Assembly: GCA_001938995.1 (NCBI GenBank) | Contig: MKZN01000006.1 | Span: 62,001 to 126,000, forward strand | From: Bacillus pumilus | Lineage (GTDB): Bacteria; Bacillota; Bacilli; Bacillales; Bacillaceae | Reading direction: 5' to 3' | DNA length: 64,000 nt | In this document: in pieces, positions 18,330 to 26,511 of the stretch | How positions within the stretch are numbered: the first letter of the stretch is position 1 | How the letters are laid out: the number at the start of each line of letters is the position of its first letter | Made by a program: the position numbers and the translations under genes | Notes under the pieces: generated by a model | What the model was told of the DNA's origin: nothing | What the model saw: only the letters and a program-made list of their open reading frames with translations | The model's database searches: none

Positions 18330-19073
18330 ATGTCAATTGCTTTAACGATCGATCGACTCCATGTCTCATATCATGGACAGGATGCATTAGAAAACGTCTC
18401 TCTTACAATACAAGAAGGAACATTGACAGGAATTATTGGCCCAAATGGTGCCGGTAAATCTACTTTATTGAAAGCTTGTTTGGATTTAATCGATAAAGAT
18501 CAAGGAGACATTCACTTTTTTGAACAGCCCTTTAAACGAGTCAGAAAACAGATTGCCTATGTACCACAAAGAAATGATCTAGACTGGACGTTTCCAATCA
18601 ATGTGCTTGATACCGTTCTACTTGGAACCTATCCGAAGCTCGGTCTTATCAAACGACCTAAAAAAGAAGACCGAGCATACGCTTACCACTGTTTAGAAAA
18701 AGTCGGCATGCAAGACTTTGCGAAAAGACAGATTGGCGAATTATCAGGTGGACAACAACAGCGTGTCTTCCTTGCAAGAGCACTAGTTCAGGACGCACAG
18801 CTCTTCTGTCTGGATGAGCCTTTTGTCGGGATTGATATGGCAAGTGAAGAAACCATGATTCGCATTTTGAAGGAATTACGAGATGAAGGAAAAACCATTC
18901 TTGTGGTACATCATGATTTAAGCAAAGCCGATGATTATTTCACCCACCTCGTTCTGTTAAATAAAAAACTAATCAAAGCAGGTCCCGTACAAGACATTCT
19001 TCGTCCCGAGGTCATGCTGGAAGCATATGAAACACAGTTTCCATTCTTAAAATCAGCAGGAGGAGACGTATAA
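18330..19073 (+). CDS. Manganese ABC transporter ATPase
   Basis: 247 residues, a complete ABC ATPase of the metal (ZnuC/MntB/PsaB) group. Walker A is GPNGAGKST (residues 37-45), the Q-loop YVPQRNDLDWTFP is typical of this group, the signature is LSGGQQQR, Walker B is LFCLDEPF and the H-loop VVHHD. A GAAAGGGG site precedes the ATG. The stop overlaps the permease start. It is the first gene of a three-gene operon preceded by an MntR-like box. Confidence 0.9.
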   Translation: MSIALTIDRLHVSYHGQDALENVSLTIQEGTLTGIIGPNGAGKSTLLKACLDLIDKDQGDIHFFEQPFKRVRKQIAYVPQRNDLDWTFPINVLDTVLLGTYPKLGLIKRPKKEDRAYAYHCLEKVGMQDFAKRQIGELSGGQQQRVFLARALVQDAQLFCLDEPFVGIDMASEETMIRILKELRDEGKTILVVHHDLSKADDYFTHLVLLNKKLIKAGPVQDILRPEVMLEAYETQFPFLKSAGGDV

Positions 19074-19945
19074 TGGAATTCTTAACCGGACTCTTTGAAT
19101 ATGCTTTTTTACAAAAGGCGTTATTTACGTCAGTGATGGTAGGCATCATTTGCGGCGTGATCGGATGCTTTATCATTTTACGCGGGATGGCGCTTATGGG
19201 GGATGCCATTTCGCACGCTGTACTGCCTGGGGTTGCCATCTCTTATATGCTTGGGATTAATTTCTTTTTTGGGGCAGTCTTAACTGGTGTGTTAACGGCG
19301 ATTGGCATCGGATATGTCAGTCAAAACAGCCGAATTAAAAATGATTCTGCCATCGGTATTGTATTCACCGCCTTTTTTTCAATCGGGATCATTTTGATCA
19401 CGTTTTTGAAAAGCTCTAGCGATTTGTATCATATCTTGTTTGGAAACGTACTAGCCGTTCGTTCATCTGATATGTGGATTACGCTAGGCATTGGCATCTT
19501 TATTTTGCTTGCTGTCATTGTTTTTTATAAAGAATTACTGATCAGTTCATTCGATCCGGTGATTTCATCTGTTTACGGCTTACCCAATCGAATGATTCAT
19601 TATTTTCTGATGACATTGTTAACCCTTGTGACAGTTGCATCATTGCAAACTGTTGGTATTATTCTAGTCGTTGCAATGCTGATCACACCGGCAGCAACTG
19701 CTTATCTGCTCACAGATCGGTTGTGGATCATGATTTATTTATCTGCTTTTTTCGGTGCCGTTTCTGCTGTTGTAGGACTTGGGCTTAGTTTTACGTATAA
19801 CTTGTCATCCGGCGCCTCCATTGTCCTGGTTGCGACCATTTTATTCGGCAGTGCCTTTATCTTTTCACCAAAACAAGGCATTCTATGGAGATCATTAAAA
19901 TCAAAACAAAAACGAACGCAGTTAAAAAAGGAAGCGTCTATGTAA
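19073..19945 (+). CDS. Manganese ABC transporter permease
   Basis: 290 residues, eight to nine membrane segments, ABC-3 family (ZnuB/PsaC/MntC type). The conserved GDAISHAVLPGVA segment near residue 43 contacts the ATPase. It probably works as a homodimer because only one permease is present; B. subtilis mntABCD has two. GAGG lies upstream inside the end of the ATPase gene. Confidence 0.9.
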   Translation: MEFLTGLFEYAFLQKALFTSVMVGIICGVIGCFIILRGMALMGDAISHAVLPGVAISYMLGINFFFGAVLTGVLTAIGIGYVSQNSRIKNDSAIGIVFTAFFSIGIILITFLKSSSDLYHILFGNVLAVRSSDMWITLGIGIFILLAVIVFYKELLISSFDPVISSVYGLPNRMIHYFLMTLLTLVTVASLQTVGIILVVAMLITPAATAYLLTDRLWIMIYLSAFFGAVSAVVGLGLSFTYNLSSGASIVLVATILFGSAFIFSPKQGILWRSLKSKQKRTQLKKEASM

Positions 19946-19958
19946 AAGGAGGACATAT

Positions 19959-20897
19959 ATGAAGAAGGTATTTGCAATCCGTTTCACAGCAGTATTCATT
20001 GCTCTTATGGTCATGACAGGTTGTTCTACTAAACTAAATAATTCAGGCAAAGATGATGGCAAATTAAAAGTTGTCACCACCTACTCCATTCTTTACGATA
20101 TCGTGAAGGAAGTTGGCGGGGAGCATGTCTCTATTCACAGCATCGTGCCAATCGGGACGGACCCACATGAATTCGACCCACTGCCAAAGGATGTTCAGCA
20201 TATGACGGATGCAGACCTTGTTCTATCTAATGGGTTAAACCTGGAAACAGGAAACGGCTGGTTTCAAAAGCTGCTAGAAACAAGCGGCAAGGACGGGGAT
20301 GATGCACCGGTAGCAGAACTGAGCAAAGGCGTCAAAGTGAAGCATTTATCTTCAAAAGGGCTGGAAACTCAGCAGGACCCTCACGCTTGGCTGAATGTCG
20401 AAAATGGCATCCTTTATGCTCTAAATGCCCGGGATGCGCTGATCAAAGCGGACCCTGCCCATAAGGACGATTACGAAAAAAATGCAACAGCCTATATAAA
20501 GAAACTTCAAGCTCTTCATGATGAAGCGAAAGATAAATTTGATCAACTGCCTGATGACAGGAAACAGCTGGTCACAAGTGAAGGTGCTTTCAAGTATTTT
20601 GCACATGCTTACGGACTGAAGGCAGGTTACATTTGGGAGATTAATACGGAGAGTGAAGGTACACCTGGTCAAATGAAGCGCATCATCCATTTTGTCCGAG
20701 ACCATCGTGTCCCTGCTCTATTTCTTGAAACAAGTGTCGACAGCCGCAGTCTTGAAAGCCTCTCAGAGGAAACAGGAGTGCCGATTAAAGGTAAAGTATT
20801 CACTGATTCCATTGGAAAGCAAGGGGAAGATGGCGACAGCTACTACAACATGATGAAATGGAATATTGATACGATCTACAATGGACTGAAATCATGA
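19959..20897 (+). CDS. Manganese-binding lipoprotein (PsaA/MtsA type)
   Basis: 312 residues. A signal peptide ends in a lipobox (MVMTGC, Cys22). The four metal ligands of the manganese group are in place: His70 (TDPHEFDP), His142 (DPHAWLN), Glu208 (TSEGAF) and Asp283 (FTDSIG). The His-His-Glu-Asp set and the phrase YIWEINTESEGTP near residue 224 are those of PsaA-like Mn proteins; zinc-type proteins have a third His. It follows the permease by 13 bp with AAAGGAGG before the ATG, and an intrinsic terminator follows. Confidence 0.93.
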   Translation: MKKVFAIRFTAVFIALMVMTGCSTKLNNSGKDDGKLKVVTTYSILYDIVKEVGGEHVSIHSIVPIGTDPHEFDPLPKDVQHMTDADLVLSNGLNLETGNGWFQKLLETSGKDGDDAPVAELSKGVKVKHLSSKGLETQQDPHAWLNVENGILYALNARDALIKADPAHKDDYEKNATAYIKKLQALHDEAKDKFDQLPDDRKQLVTSEGAFKYFAHAYGLKAGYIWEINTESEGTPGQMKRIIHFVRDHRVPALFLETSVDSRSLESLSEETGVPIKGKVFTDSIGKQGEDGDSYYNMMKWNIDTIYNGLKS

Positions 20898-20902
20898 CAA
20901 AA

Positions 20903-20934
20903 GACAGGCGAAGTGAATTCGCCTGTCCTTTTTT
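20903..20934 (+). terminator. Terminator of the manganese operon
   Basis: Perfect 8-bp stem GACAGGCG / CGCCTGTC, then CTTTTTT, right after the lipoprotein stop. Confidence 0.9.
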
Positions 20935-21099
20935 CTTTCACATGCTATATTTTCCGGGTCTTTTTTCGACCAAACACTGATGAGGAAATCCACAACCAAC
21001 ACAATGGGATCATACAGCCCCATCGTCTACCGCCTCAGCTCATGCGCTCTGTTTACATATGCATCTTCCATCCATCACAAAGAAAGCGCATGTCTTTCT

Positions 21100-22032
21100 T
21101 TAATCTTCCATACACATTCGTTTCGCTTCATAGTATAATACCTGCACAAATTTTTTCACATTGATTCGGGTATGTTCTTCTCGTCCACTTGACTCTTTTG
21201 TCAATTCGCTCATCTTCTTGCGCACAATGGTGAAATCAAAAAACTTGGACGCATGGTTTTCAAACGTAGGATGTGAAAAATCTGTTAATCCAAGTGATGC
21301 GATATGTTTCAACGACTGATTAATCGCACGCCTCACGCGCTGTTCTGCCGCTTTCGCTTCTCTAGCAATGTCCGCTGCTGTGAAAGGTCCGTTTAATTTA
21401 TCTTCTGTGATCCCTGTGAAAATGATCTTTAATGAGGGAAAGGTGTCGTGCTGGTCGACATGAACAGCCAAGTACTGGTCTGTAAAAAGAACCATATCTA
21501 GTAAATCCTTTGACCCCTTCTCTCCGACGATGCCAAGCTCGGCAAGCAAGAACTGAGCCGCCTCTGCCAGACTTTTCCCCCGTTGCTTCGCTTTGTTCTG
21601 ACCACGCTGCTGGAATGGCATCAACGATTTGAGCGAGTGCTGAATATTTTCAATCGAGTGCTCTAAATGCAGACGTTCAATCATGAGATGGAGCACACTT
21701 AACACTTCAACACGATTGATCGGTTTTGTGACATAGTACTCGACGCCAAGCGTATATGCCTGTCCAATCAATTCCTTTGTTTCAACCTGTGACAGCATTA
21801 AGTATTTGCCATGAAATTCATCCTTGATCGCTCGAATCGTTTCAAGTCCGTCTCTTTCCGGCATGAGTAGATCAATACATAAGATATCAATGTGCAAATC
21901 ATTTAAGTAGCCGGCTGTTAATTCTGCGCCGTCCTCTGCTTCCCCAGCTACAATGCCCAGCTCTTCATCTTCAATGAGCTGGGCGAGTGAAGAACGAATG
22001 GCTTCATCATCATCGACAATAAAAAATCTCAT
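21100..22032 (-). CDS. glnL: Response regulator, GlnL (YcbB) type
   Basis: 310 residues. A receiver domain (1-120) has the acidic pair DDDE, phospho-acceptor Asp in CIDLLMPERDG, the Ser switch and Lys in YVTKPI. The C-terminal half is the YcbB-type DNA-binding domain (DIAREAKAAEQRVRRAI, then YYEAKRM near the end). In B. subtilis GlnL activates glsA-glnT and binds TTTTGT repeats. Its start overlaps the glnK stop. Here it neighbours gltT-ansB, whose leader has three such repeats, so that operon is the likely target. Confidence 0.82.
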   Translation of the reverse strand: MRFFIVDDDEAIRSSLAQLIEDEELGIVAGEAEDGAELTAGYLNDLHIDILCIDLLMPERDGLETIRAIKDEFHGKYLMLSQVETKELIGQAYTLGVEYYVTKPINRVEVLSVLHLMIERLHLEHSIENIQHSLKSLMPFQQRGQNKAKQRGKSLAEAAQFLLAELGIVGEKGSKDLLDMVLFTDQYLAVHVDQHDTFPSLKIIFTGITEDKLNGPFTAADIAREAKAAEQRVRRAINQSLKHIASLGLTDFSHPTFENHASKFFDFTIVRKKMSELTKESSGREEHTRINVKKFVQVLYYEAKRMCMED

Positions 22033-23345
22033 TTCCCCATCTCCTCTTTTCTGCTTACTTGATCGACTGGTATTGTCAAAGTAAATACGGTTTGTTCATT
22101 TGGAGTACTCTTCATATGAATACTTCCACCCATTTTCTCCGCTGTATCCTTGACATAAGAAAGACCGATACCACTCGATGGATTCCCCGCTTGATCATAT
22201 TTTAAAGTGAAGCCGGGTTTAAAGATGACACGATGATTGCGTTCTTTGATTCCTGGTCCATTGTCCGTGATGAGGAACGTCACATCTGTTCCTTTCCGCG
22301 TAATGGACAATGATACCTCTCCATTAACGGGAATGGCTTCAACGGCATTTGACACAATGTTATTTAACAAAGATAAAATCGTATACACATGATACGCCGG
22401 ATGTTTTCCTTCTTCATCATAATGAAACACGATGTTTTTTTTAAGAGATTCTGCGTAATTCTCATGAATACGAATCACTAGCCCTACGATATGAGCAGGG
22501 CTTGCATATTCCTGGAAATTCTCTTCGTGAATGAGCTTTGATAAGGCAGAAAAGATCCGCTGATTGTCTTTTTTGATTTCGTGGACCTCTCCCGCGATTT
22601 GAAGGGCTGTTTTTCCAAGCTTTTTCAGATCAATTGATTCGGCATCTTTTGCATGATGAAGAGATTGATACAATTGATAAGACGTCGCTGTAATATGCTC
22701 AGCATGTGCAAGTGTTTTATGAAAGTATGTAGATTCCGTATACAGGTTCGACAGCAGCATAAGCAGATGTTCCTTTTCTTTTTTCATCTGCCGCTCTCTC
22801 ACCTGTTCTTCATATAACCGAATCATCGTATAGCAAGCCAATACGAAAAATGTTCTAAAAATCGCCAGAACAAATAGCTGAAAAAGTGAACGCACTGTCA
22901 TGAAATCCCCAAAGGTTTCACGAAGGGCAATGATTTCAACTACACTAGCGCATAATTCCATGATAATGCCTGTCGCCCCAATGAGCCATGGCTTTGTGCG
23001 AAAACGACGGACCTGTAATATGTAAAAAAGCACACCATAAGTGACATAATACAAAAGAGAAGGGAATCGTAATGAAATTGCCTCATCCAGCGGCAGATGA
23101 CCATTGACGACTGTATCAAGCAAGACACGAAAAGCAAACACAGAGATCCCTGCAATGATACCACTCACCCAAGCTGGGAGTTTTTTCATTTGAAGTAATA
23201 TAAAGAAAAAGACAACGGTTCCAAAGCTAACCCTAAAGCTATCTTCAAACGGATAAAATTTCAACTCTCCGCCAATCGGTGTCAGTATAATGAGCATCAC
23301 AATTAAATAACGCTCTGAATTCAGCCATTTTTTGAGTAGATTCAA
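22029..23345 (-). CDS. glnK: Sensor histidine kinase, GlnK (YcbA) type
   Basis: 438 residues. Six or so membrane segments fill residues 10-195; a cytoplasmic dimerisation region follows, then a HATPase domain with the N box NNIVSNAVEAI, G1 box DNGPGI and G2 SGIGLSYV. No extracellular PAS domain is seen, so signal is probably sensed through the membrane part. A promoter is visible upstream on the minus strand (TTGTTT, 17 bp, TATACT between 23365 and 23395). Together with glnL it forms a two-gene operon. Confidence 0.82.
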   Translation of the reverse strand: MNLLKKWLNSERYLIVMLIILTPIGGELKFYPFEDSFRVSFGTVVFFFILLQMKKLPAWVSGIIAGISVFAFRVLLDTVVNGHLPLDEAISLRFPSLLYYVTYGVLFYILQVRRFRTKPWLIGATGIIMELCASVVEIIALRETFGDFMTVRSLFQLFVLAIFRTFFVLACYTMIRLYEEQVRERQMKKEKEHLLMLLSNLYTESTYFHKTLAHAEHITATSYQLYQSLHHAKDAESIDLKKLGKTALQIAGEVHEIKKDNQRIFSALSKLIHEENFQEYASPAHIVGLVIRIHENYAESLKKNIVFHYDEEGKHPAYHVYTILSLLNNIVSNAVEAIPVNGEVSLSITRKGTDVTFLITDNGPGIKERNHRVIFKPGFTLKYDQAGNPSSGIGLSYVKDTAEKMGGSIHMKSTPNEQTVFTLTIPVDQVSRKEEMGK

Positions 23346-23410
23346 ACGCGGTCACATCCCTCATAATTGACGATAGTATACTATGTGAGCTTGAGAAAAA
23401 CAATCAGTCA

Positions 23411-23450
23411 AGAAAAAGCGCACACCGGAACTTGATGCCGGTGTGCGCTT
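23411..23450 (-). terminator. Terminator of gltT-ansB
   Basis: Perfect 13-bp stem AAGCGCACACCGG / CCGGTGTGCGCTT (23416-23428, 23438-23450) followed on the minus strand by a T run; 11 bp after the ansB stop. Confidence 0.92.
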
Positions 23451-23461
23451 CATGATGCAGC

Positions 23462-24907
23462 TTAATCTTCTAAACGATCCTTTTCTAAAAGTGATGCTCC
23501 AGCAATACCTGGTTTTGTCATTTCAAAAGGATTTAAGATCACATCAAGCTCTTCCTCTGTTAAAATATCGTTTTGCAGACAAAGTTCACGTACAGATTGA
23601 CCTGTCATGATGGCTTCTCTTGCAATTCGTGCAGCAGCTTCATAACCAATATGCGGGTTGACCGCCGTCATGACACCGGCACTTTTTTCTACATATTCTT
23701 TTAGTCTAGATTCGTCTGCTTTCAGGTCACGCAAGCAATTGTCAACGAAGGATTCAAATACATTTTTCATTATGCTAAGAGATTGAAGCAAGTTGAAAAC
23801 AAGTACTGGTTCCATTACGTTTAACTCAAGCTGACCAGCCTCTGAAGCGAGACAGATCGTATGGTCGTTACCAATGACTTGGAAAGCCACTTGGTTCATG
23901 ACCTCTGGCATCACCGGGTTGACTTTCCCTGGCATGATGGATGAGCCTGGCTGTCTTGGTGGCAAGTGTAGCTCTCCAAAACCTGCTCTTGGGCCAGAAG
24001 CCATCAAACGAATATCATTTGCCATTTTCGACATATTCATCATACATACTTTTAAGGCAGCCGATACTTCTGTATAAGCATCCGTATTTTGCGTCCCATC
24101 AACTAAGTCTTCAGCTCCAACTAACGGTAACCCGCTAATATCAGCCAGATAGCCGACCACTTGACGAATATATTTCGGGTCTGCATTCAGCCCCGTTCCA
24201 ACTGCTGTTGCACCCATATTCACTTCATATAAATGCTGTTTAGACTGCTTAATCCGTTTGATATCACGAGCAAGTACCTTTGCATAAGCACTGAACTCCT
24301 GACCAAGTCGGATCGGAACGGCGTCCTGAAGGTGCGTACGTCCCATTTTAATGACATGATCAAATTCCTGCGCTTTTTCTGTCATGACTTGATGCATATT
24401 TTCCATCGTATAAAGTAGCTTTTCAATCATATTTAATGTAGAAATATGAATCACTGTTGGGAACACGTCGTTTGTAGACTGTGACATGTTCACATGCGTG
24501 TTCGGACTTAGCTCAGTGTAAGCACCCTTTTCTTTTCCTAGTAGTTCAAGCGCTCTATTTGCAATGACCTCATTGGCATTCATATTTATTGAAGTGCCGG
24601 CCCCGCCTTGAATTGGATCGACAATAAATTGGTTATTCCATTTACCTTCAATGACCTCATCAGCGGCTTGGACAATTTTCTCTCCAAGACCAGAATATAG
24701 TCGCTGTGTATCCATATTTGCAAGTGCGGCTGCTTTTTTGACAATCCCTATTGCTTTGATGAGCTCCTCATGAATACGGTAGCCTGTAATTGGAAAGTTT
24801 TCCACTGCACGTAATGTTTGAATACCATAGTATGCATGAGTGTCTACTTCCTTTTCTCCTAGAAAGTCACTTTCAATTCGAACTTGCTTGTCCTGTAGCT
24901 TCGTCAT
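23462..24907 (-). CDS. ansB: Aspartate ammonia-lyase
   Basis: 481 residues of the fumarase/aspartase superfamily. It has the signature GSSIMPGKVNPV near residue 322 with the catalytic Ser, NTHVNMSQSTND near residue 135 and the GRTHLQDAVP segment near residue 188. It converts aspartate to fumarate and ammonia. TTTTC-AAAGGAG-like sequence lies before the ATG. It follows the gltT-type symporter by 16 bp, so uptake and deamination are coupled. In B. subtilis ansB is instead paired with asparaginase ansA; here no ansA is adjacent. Confidence 0.93.
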   Translation of the reverse strand: MTKLQDKQVRIESDFLGEKEVDTHAYYGIQTLRAVENFPITGYRIHEELIKAIGIVKKAAALANMDTQRLYSGLGEKIVQAADEVIEGKWNNQFIVDPIQGGAGTSINMNANEVIANRALELLGKEKGAYTELSPNTHVNMSQSTNDVFPTVIHISTLNMIEKLLYTMENMHQVMTEKAQEFDHVIKMGRTHLQDAVPIRLGQEFSAYAKVLARDIKRIKQSKQHLYEVNMGATAVGTGLNADPKYIRQVVGYLADISGLPLVGAEDLVDGTQNTDAYTEVSAALKVCMMNMSKMANDIRLMASGPRAGFGELHLPPRQPGSSIMPGKVNPVMPEVMNQVAFQVIGNDHTICLASEAGQLELNVMEPVLVFNLLQSLSIMKNVFESFVDNCLRDLKADESRLKEYVEKSAGVMTAVNPHIGYEAAARIAREAIMTGQSVRELCLQNDILTEEELDVILNPFEMTKPGIAGASLLEKDRLED

Positions 24908-24923
24908 TTGAAAAGATCTCCTT

Positions 24924-26201
24924 TTACGCTGCTTTTGTTTGTTGTTTTAATTCTTCAATATACTTCTTCGATTTCTCTTGATCAAATACTTTTTCCCACT
25001 TAGACATGACAATCGCGGCAAGTGAGTTACCAAAGACGTTAACTGTTGTACGAACCATGTCTAGGATACGATCGATTCCAACGATGAAGGCAAGTCCTTC
25101 AAGCGGAAGTCCCATTGCACCAAGTGTAGTGATGACGACAACGATCGATGCTCCAGGTACACCAGCCATTCCTTTTGATGTGAGCATTAAGATTAATAGT
25201 AACGTGATTTGCTCATAGATGGAAAGTGGCACGCCATACATTTGGGCAACAAATATCGCTGCAATCGATTGATAGATGGCACTTCCATCTAGGTTAAAGG
25301 TATAACCTGTTGGAATAACGAACGATGTGATGGCTTTCGGGCAACCGAATTTCTCCATTTTGTCCATTAATCTAGGTAGTACAGCTTCTGAACTTGCTGT
25401 TGAAAATGCTAGAATGATTTCTTCTTTCAATATTCTAAATAGCATAAAGACACTTGTTCCAGCCATTTTCGCAATGATACCGAGTACTATAAATACGAAG
25501 AATGCCATTGTTCCATAAACGACAAGAACGAGTTTTCCTAGTGGGAGCAGTGCCCCGACCCCGAATTTGATCACCGTCACGCTGATGAGGGCGAATACGC
25601 CAAATGGAGCAAACTTCATCACTTTATTAGTGACCCAGAACATGGCTTCGAGTACGCCTTCAAAGAACCCTAACACTGGTTTTCCTTTTTCTCCTACTGC
25701 GGCAATTCCTAGTCCGAATAAGACTGTAAAGAAGATGGTTGGTAATAGATCACCTTCTGCGATTGATTGGAATACGTTTGTTGGCACAAGGTTTACAAGT
25801 GTTTCAGAGAGAGAAGCTTTATCTGCTGAAGCCTCAGATGTCTCTGCATAACTAGAGATATCTCCTTTTTCCATGTTGCTCATGTCAATGCCAGTACCAG
25901 GATGGAAGATGTTCGCTGCAAGCAGTCCAACTGCTAATGCAATGGTCGTCACAATCTCGAAGTAAAGAATCGTTTTCCCACCGAGTCTCCCGATGGTTTT
26001 CATATCCCCTACACCTGCTACCGCTACAATCAATGCCGCAATGACAATTGGAAGTACGATCATTTTAATTAAATGGATGAATATATCGCCAATTGGCGTT
26101 AGTATATTAATAACGGTTTCATTTTGGTAAAACAGCGCTCCTACCACAACACCCAGAACAAGCGCAATGAGTATTTGAGAAGCTAATCCTAACTTTTTCA
26201 T
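24924..26201 (-). CDS. gltT: Na+/H+-dependent aspartate/glutamate symporter
   Basis: 425 residues, DAACS family with eight membrane segments and two re-entrant hairpins. The hallmark segments are ASSEAVLP (serine-rich hairpin motif), TGYTFNLDGSAIYQ (NMDGT-like) and the C-terminal DRILDMVRTTVNVFGN, where the Asp and Arg bind the substrate amino and side-chain carboxyl groups. It imports aspartate or glutamate. First gene of the operon with ansB. GGGGG lies before the ATG. The leader contains a cre-like site and three phased TTTTGT repeats. Confidence 0.9.
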   Translation of the reverse strand: MKKLGLASQILIALVLGVVVGALFYQNETVINILTPIGDIFIHLIKMIVLPIVIAALIVAVAGVGDMKTIGRLGGKTILYFEIVTTIALAVGLLAANIFHPGTGIDMSNMEKGDISSYAETSEASADKASLSETLVNLVPTNVFQSIAEGDLLPTIFFTVLFGLGIAAVGEKGKPVLGFFEGVLEAMFWVTNKVMKFAPFGVFALISVTVIKFGVGALLPLGKLVLVVYGTMAFFVFIVLGIIAKMAGTSVFMLFRILKEEIILAFSTASSEAVLPRLMDKMEKFGCPKAITSFVIPTGYTFNLDGSAIYQSIAAIFVAQMYGVPLSIYEQITLLLILMLTSKGMAGVPGASIVVVITTLGAMGLPLEGLAFIVGIDRILDMVRTTVNVFGNSLAAIVMSKWEKVFDQEKSKKYIEELKQQTKAA

Positions 26202-26219
26202 ACGTGAACCCCCTTTTTT

Positions 26220-26233
26220 TGATAACGCTTTCT
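26220..26233. promoter_or_regulatory. cre-like site of gltT-ansB
   Basis: TGATAACGCTTTCT; the minus-strand reading AGAAAGCGTTATCA differs from the CcpA consensus TGWAANCGNTNWCA only at the first base. It lies between the predicted promoter and the ribosome binding site, a position that suits catabolite repression. Confidence 0.7.
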
Positions 26234-26248
26234 TTGTTGCTTAATCGC

Positions 26249-26291
26249 ATCTTAACGATGAACCTACAAAAAACGACAAAAAGGAACAAAA
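26249..26291 (-). promoter_or_regulatory. Three phased TTTTGT repeats and possible -10 of gltT-ansB
   Basis: On the minus strand TTTTGT occurs at 26286-26291, 26276-26281 and 26266-26271, each separated by exactly four bases, that is one copy per 10 bp. The B. subtilis GlnL site is described as TTTTGT-N4-TTTTGT. A weak -10 (TAAGAT, 26249-26254) follows and no good -35 is present, as expected for an activator-dependent promoter. Confidence 0.72.
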
Positions 26292-26348
26292 CTAAATGAA
26301 TTTTTTATGAAAAATCTTAAAAAAAAACGGTTTCTCCACAAAATTGTT

Positions 26349-26377
26349 AAAAAAAGACTCCGCTTTTGGCGAAGTCT
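26349..26377 (-). terminator. Terminator of the copper operon
   Basis: Minus-strand hairpin AGACT-CGC / GCG-AGTCT with a T run; it overlaps the stop codon of the 44-residue ORF. Confidence 0.85.
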
Positions 26378-26511
26378 CAGTGATTTTGCATCTGTTCAGT
26401 TGGCATTTCACGATTTGGAGAGAATTCGGTATACATGGCATAACCAATTAGCACGAAGGCCACATAAATTAACGCACTTATTGCCCATTTCCATTGACTA
26501 TTCAGCTTCAT
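26377..26511 (-). CDS. Small single-span membrane protein coupled to copA
   Basis: 44 codons. The ATG overlaps the copA stop (ATGA), and the stop codon falls within the operon terminator, so the frame is bracketed by operon signals. The product is MKLNSQWKW, then a hydrophobic stretch AISALIYVAFVLIGYAMYT (about 10-28), then a short polar tail ending in Met- and His-containing residues (REMPTEQMQNH). The tail with two Met and one His could touch copper, but that is speculation. I do not recognise a family. Confidence 0.68.
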   Translation of the reverse strand: MKLNSQWKWAISALIYVAFVLIGYAMYTEFSPNREMPTEQMQNH

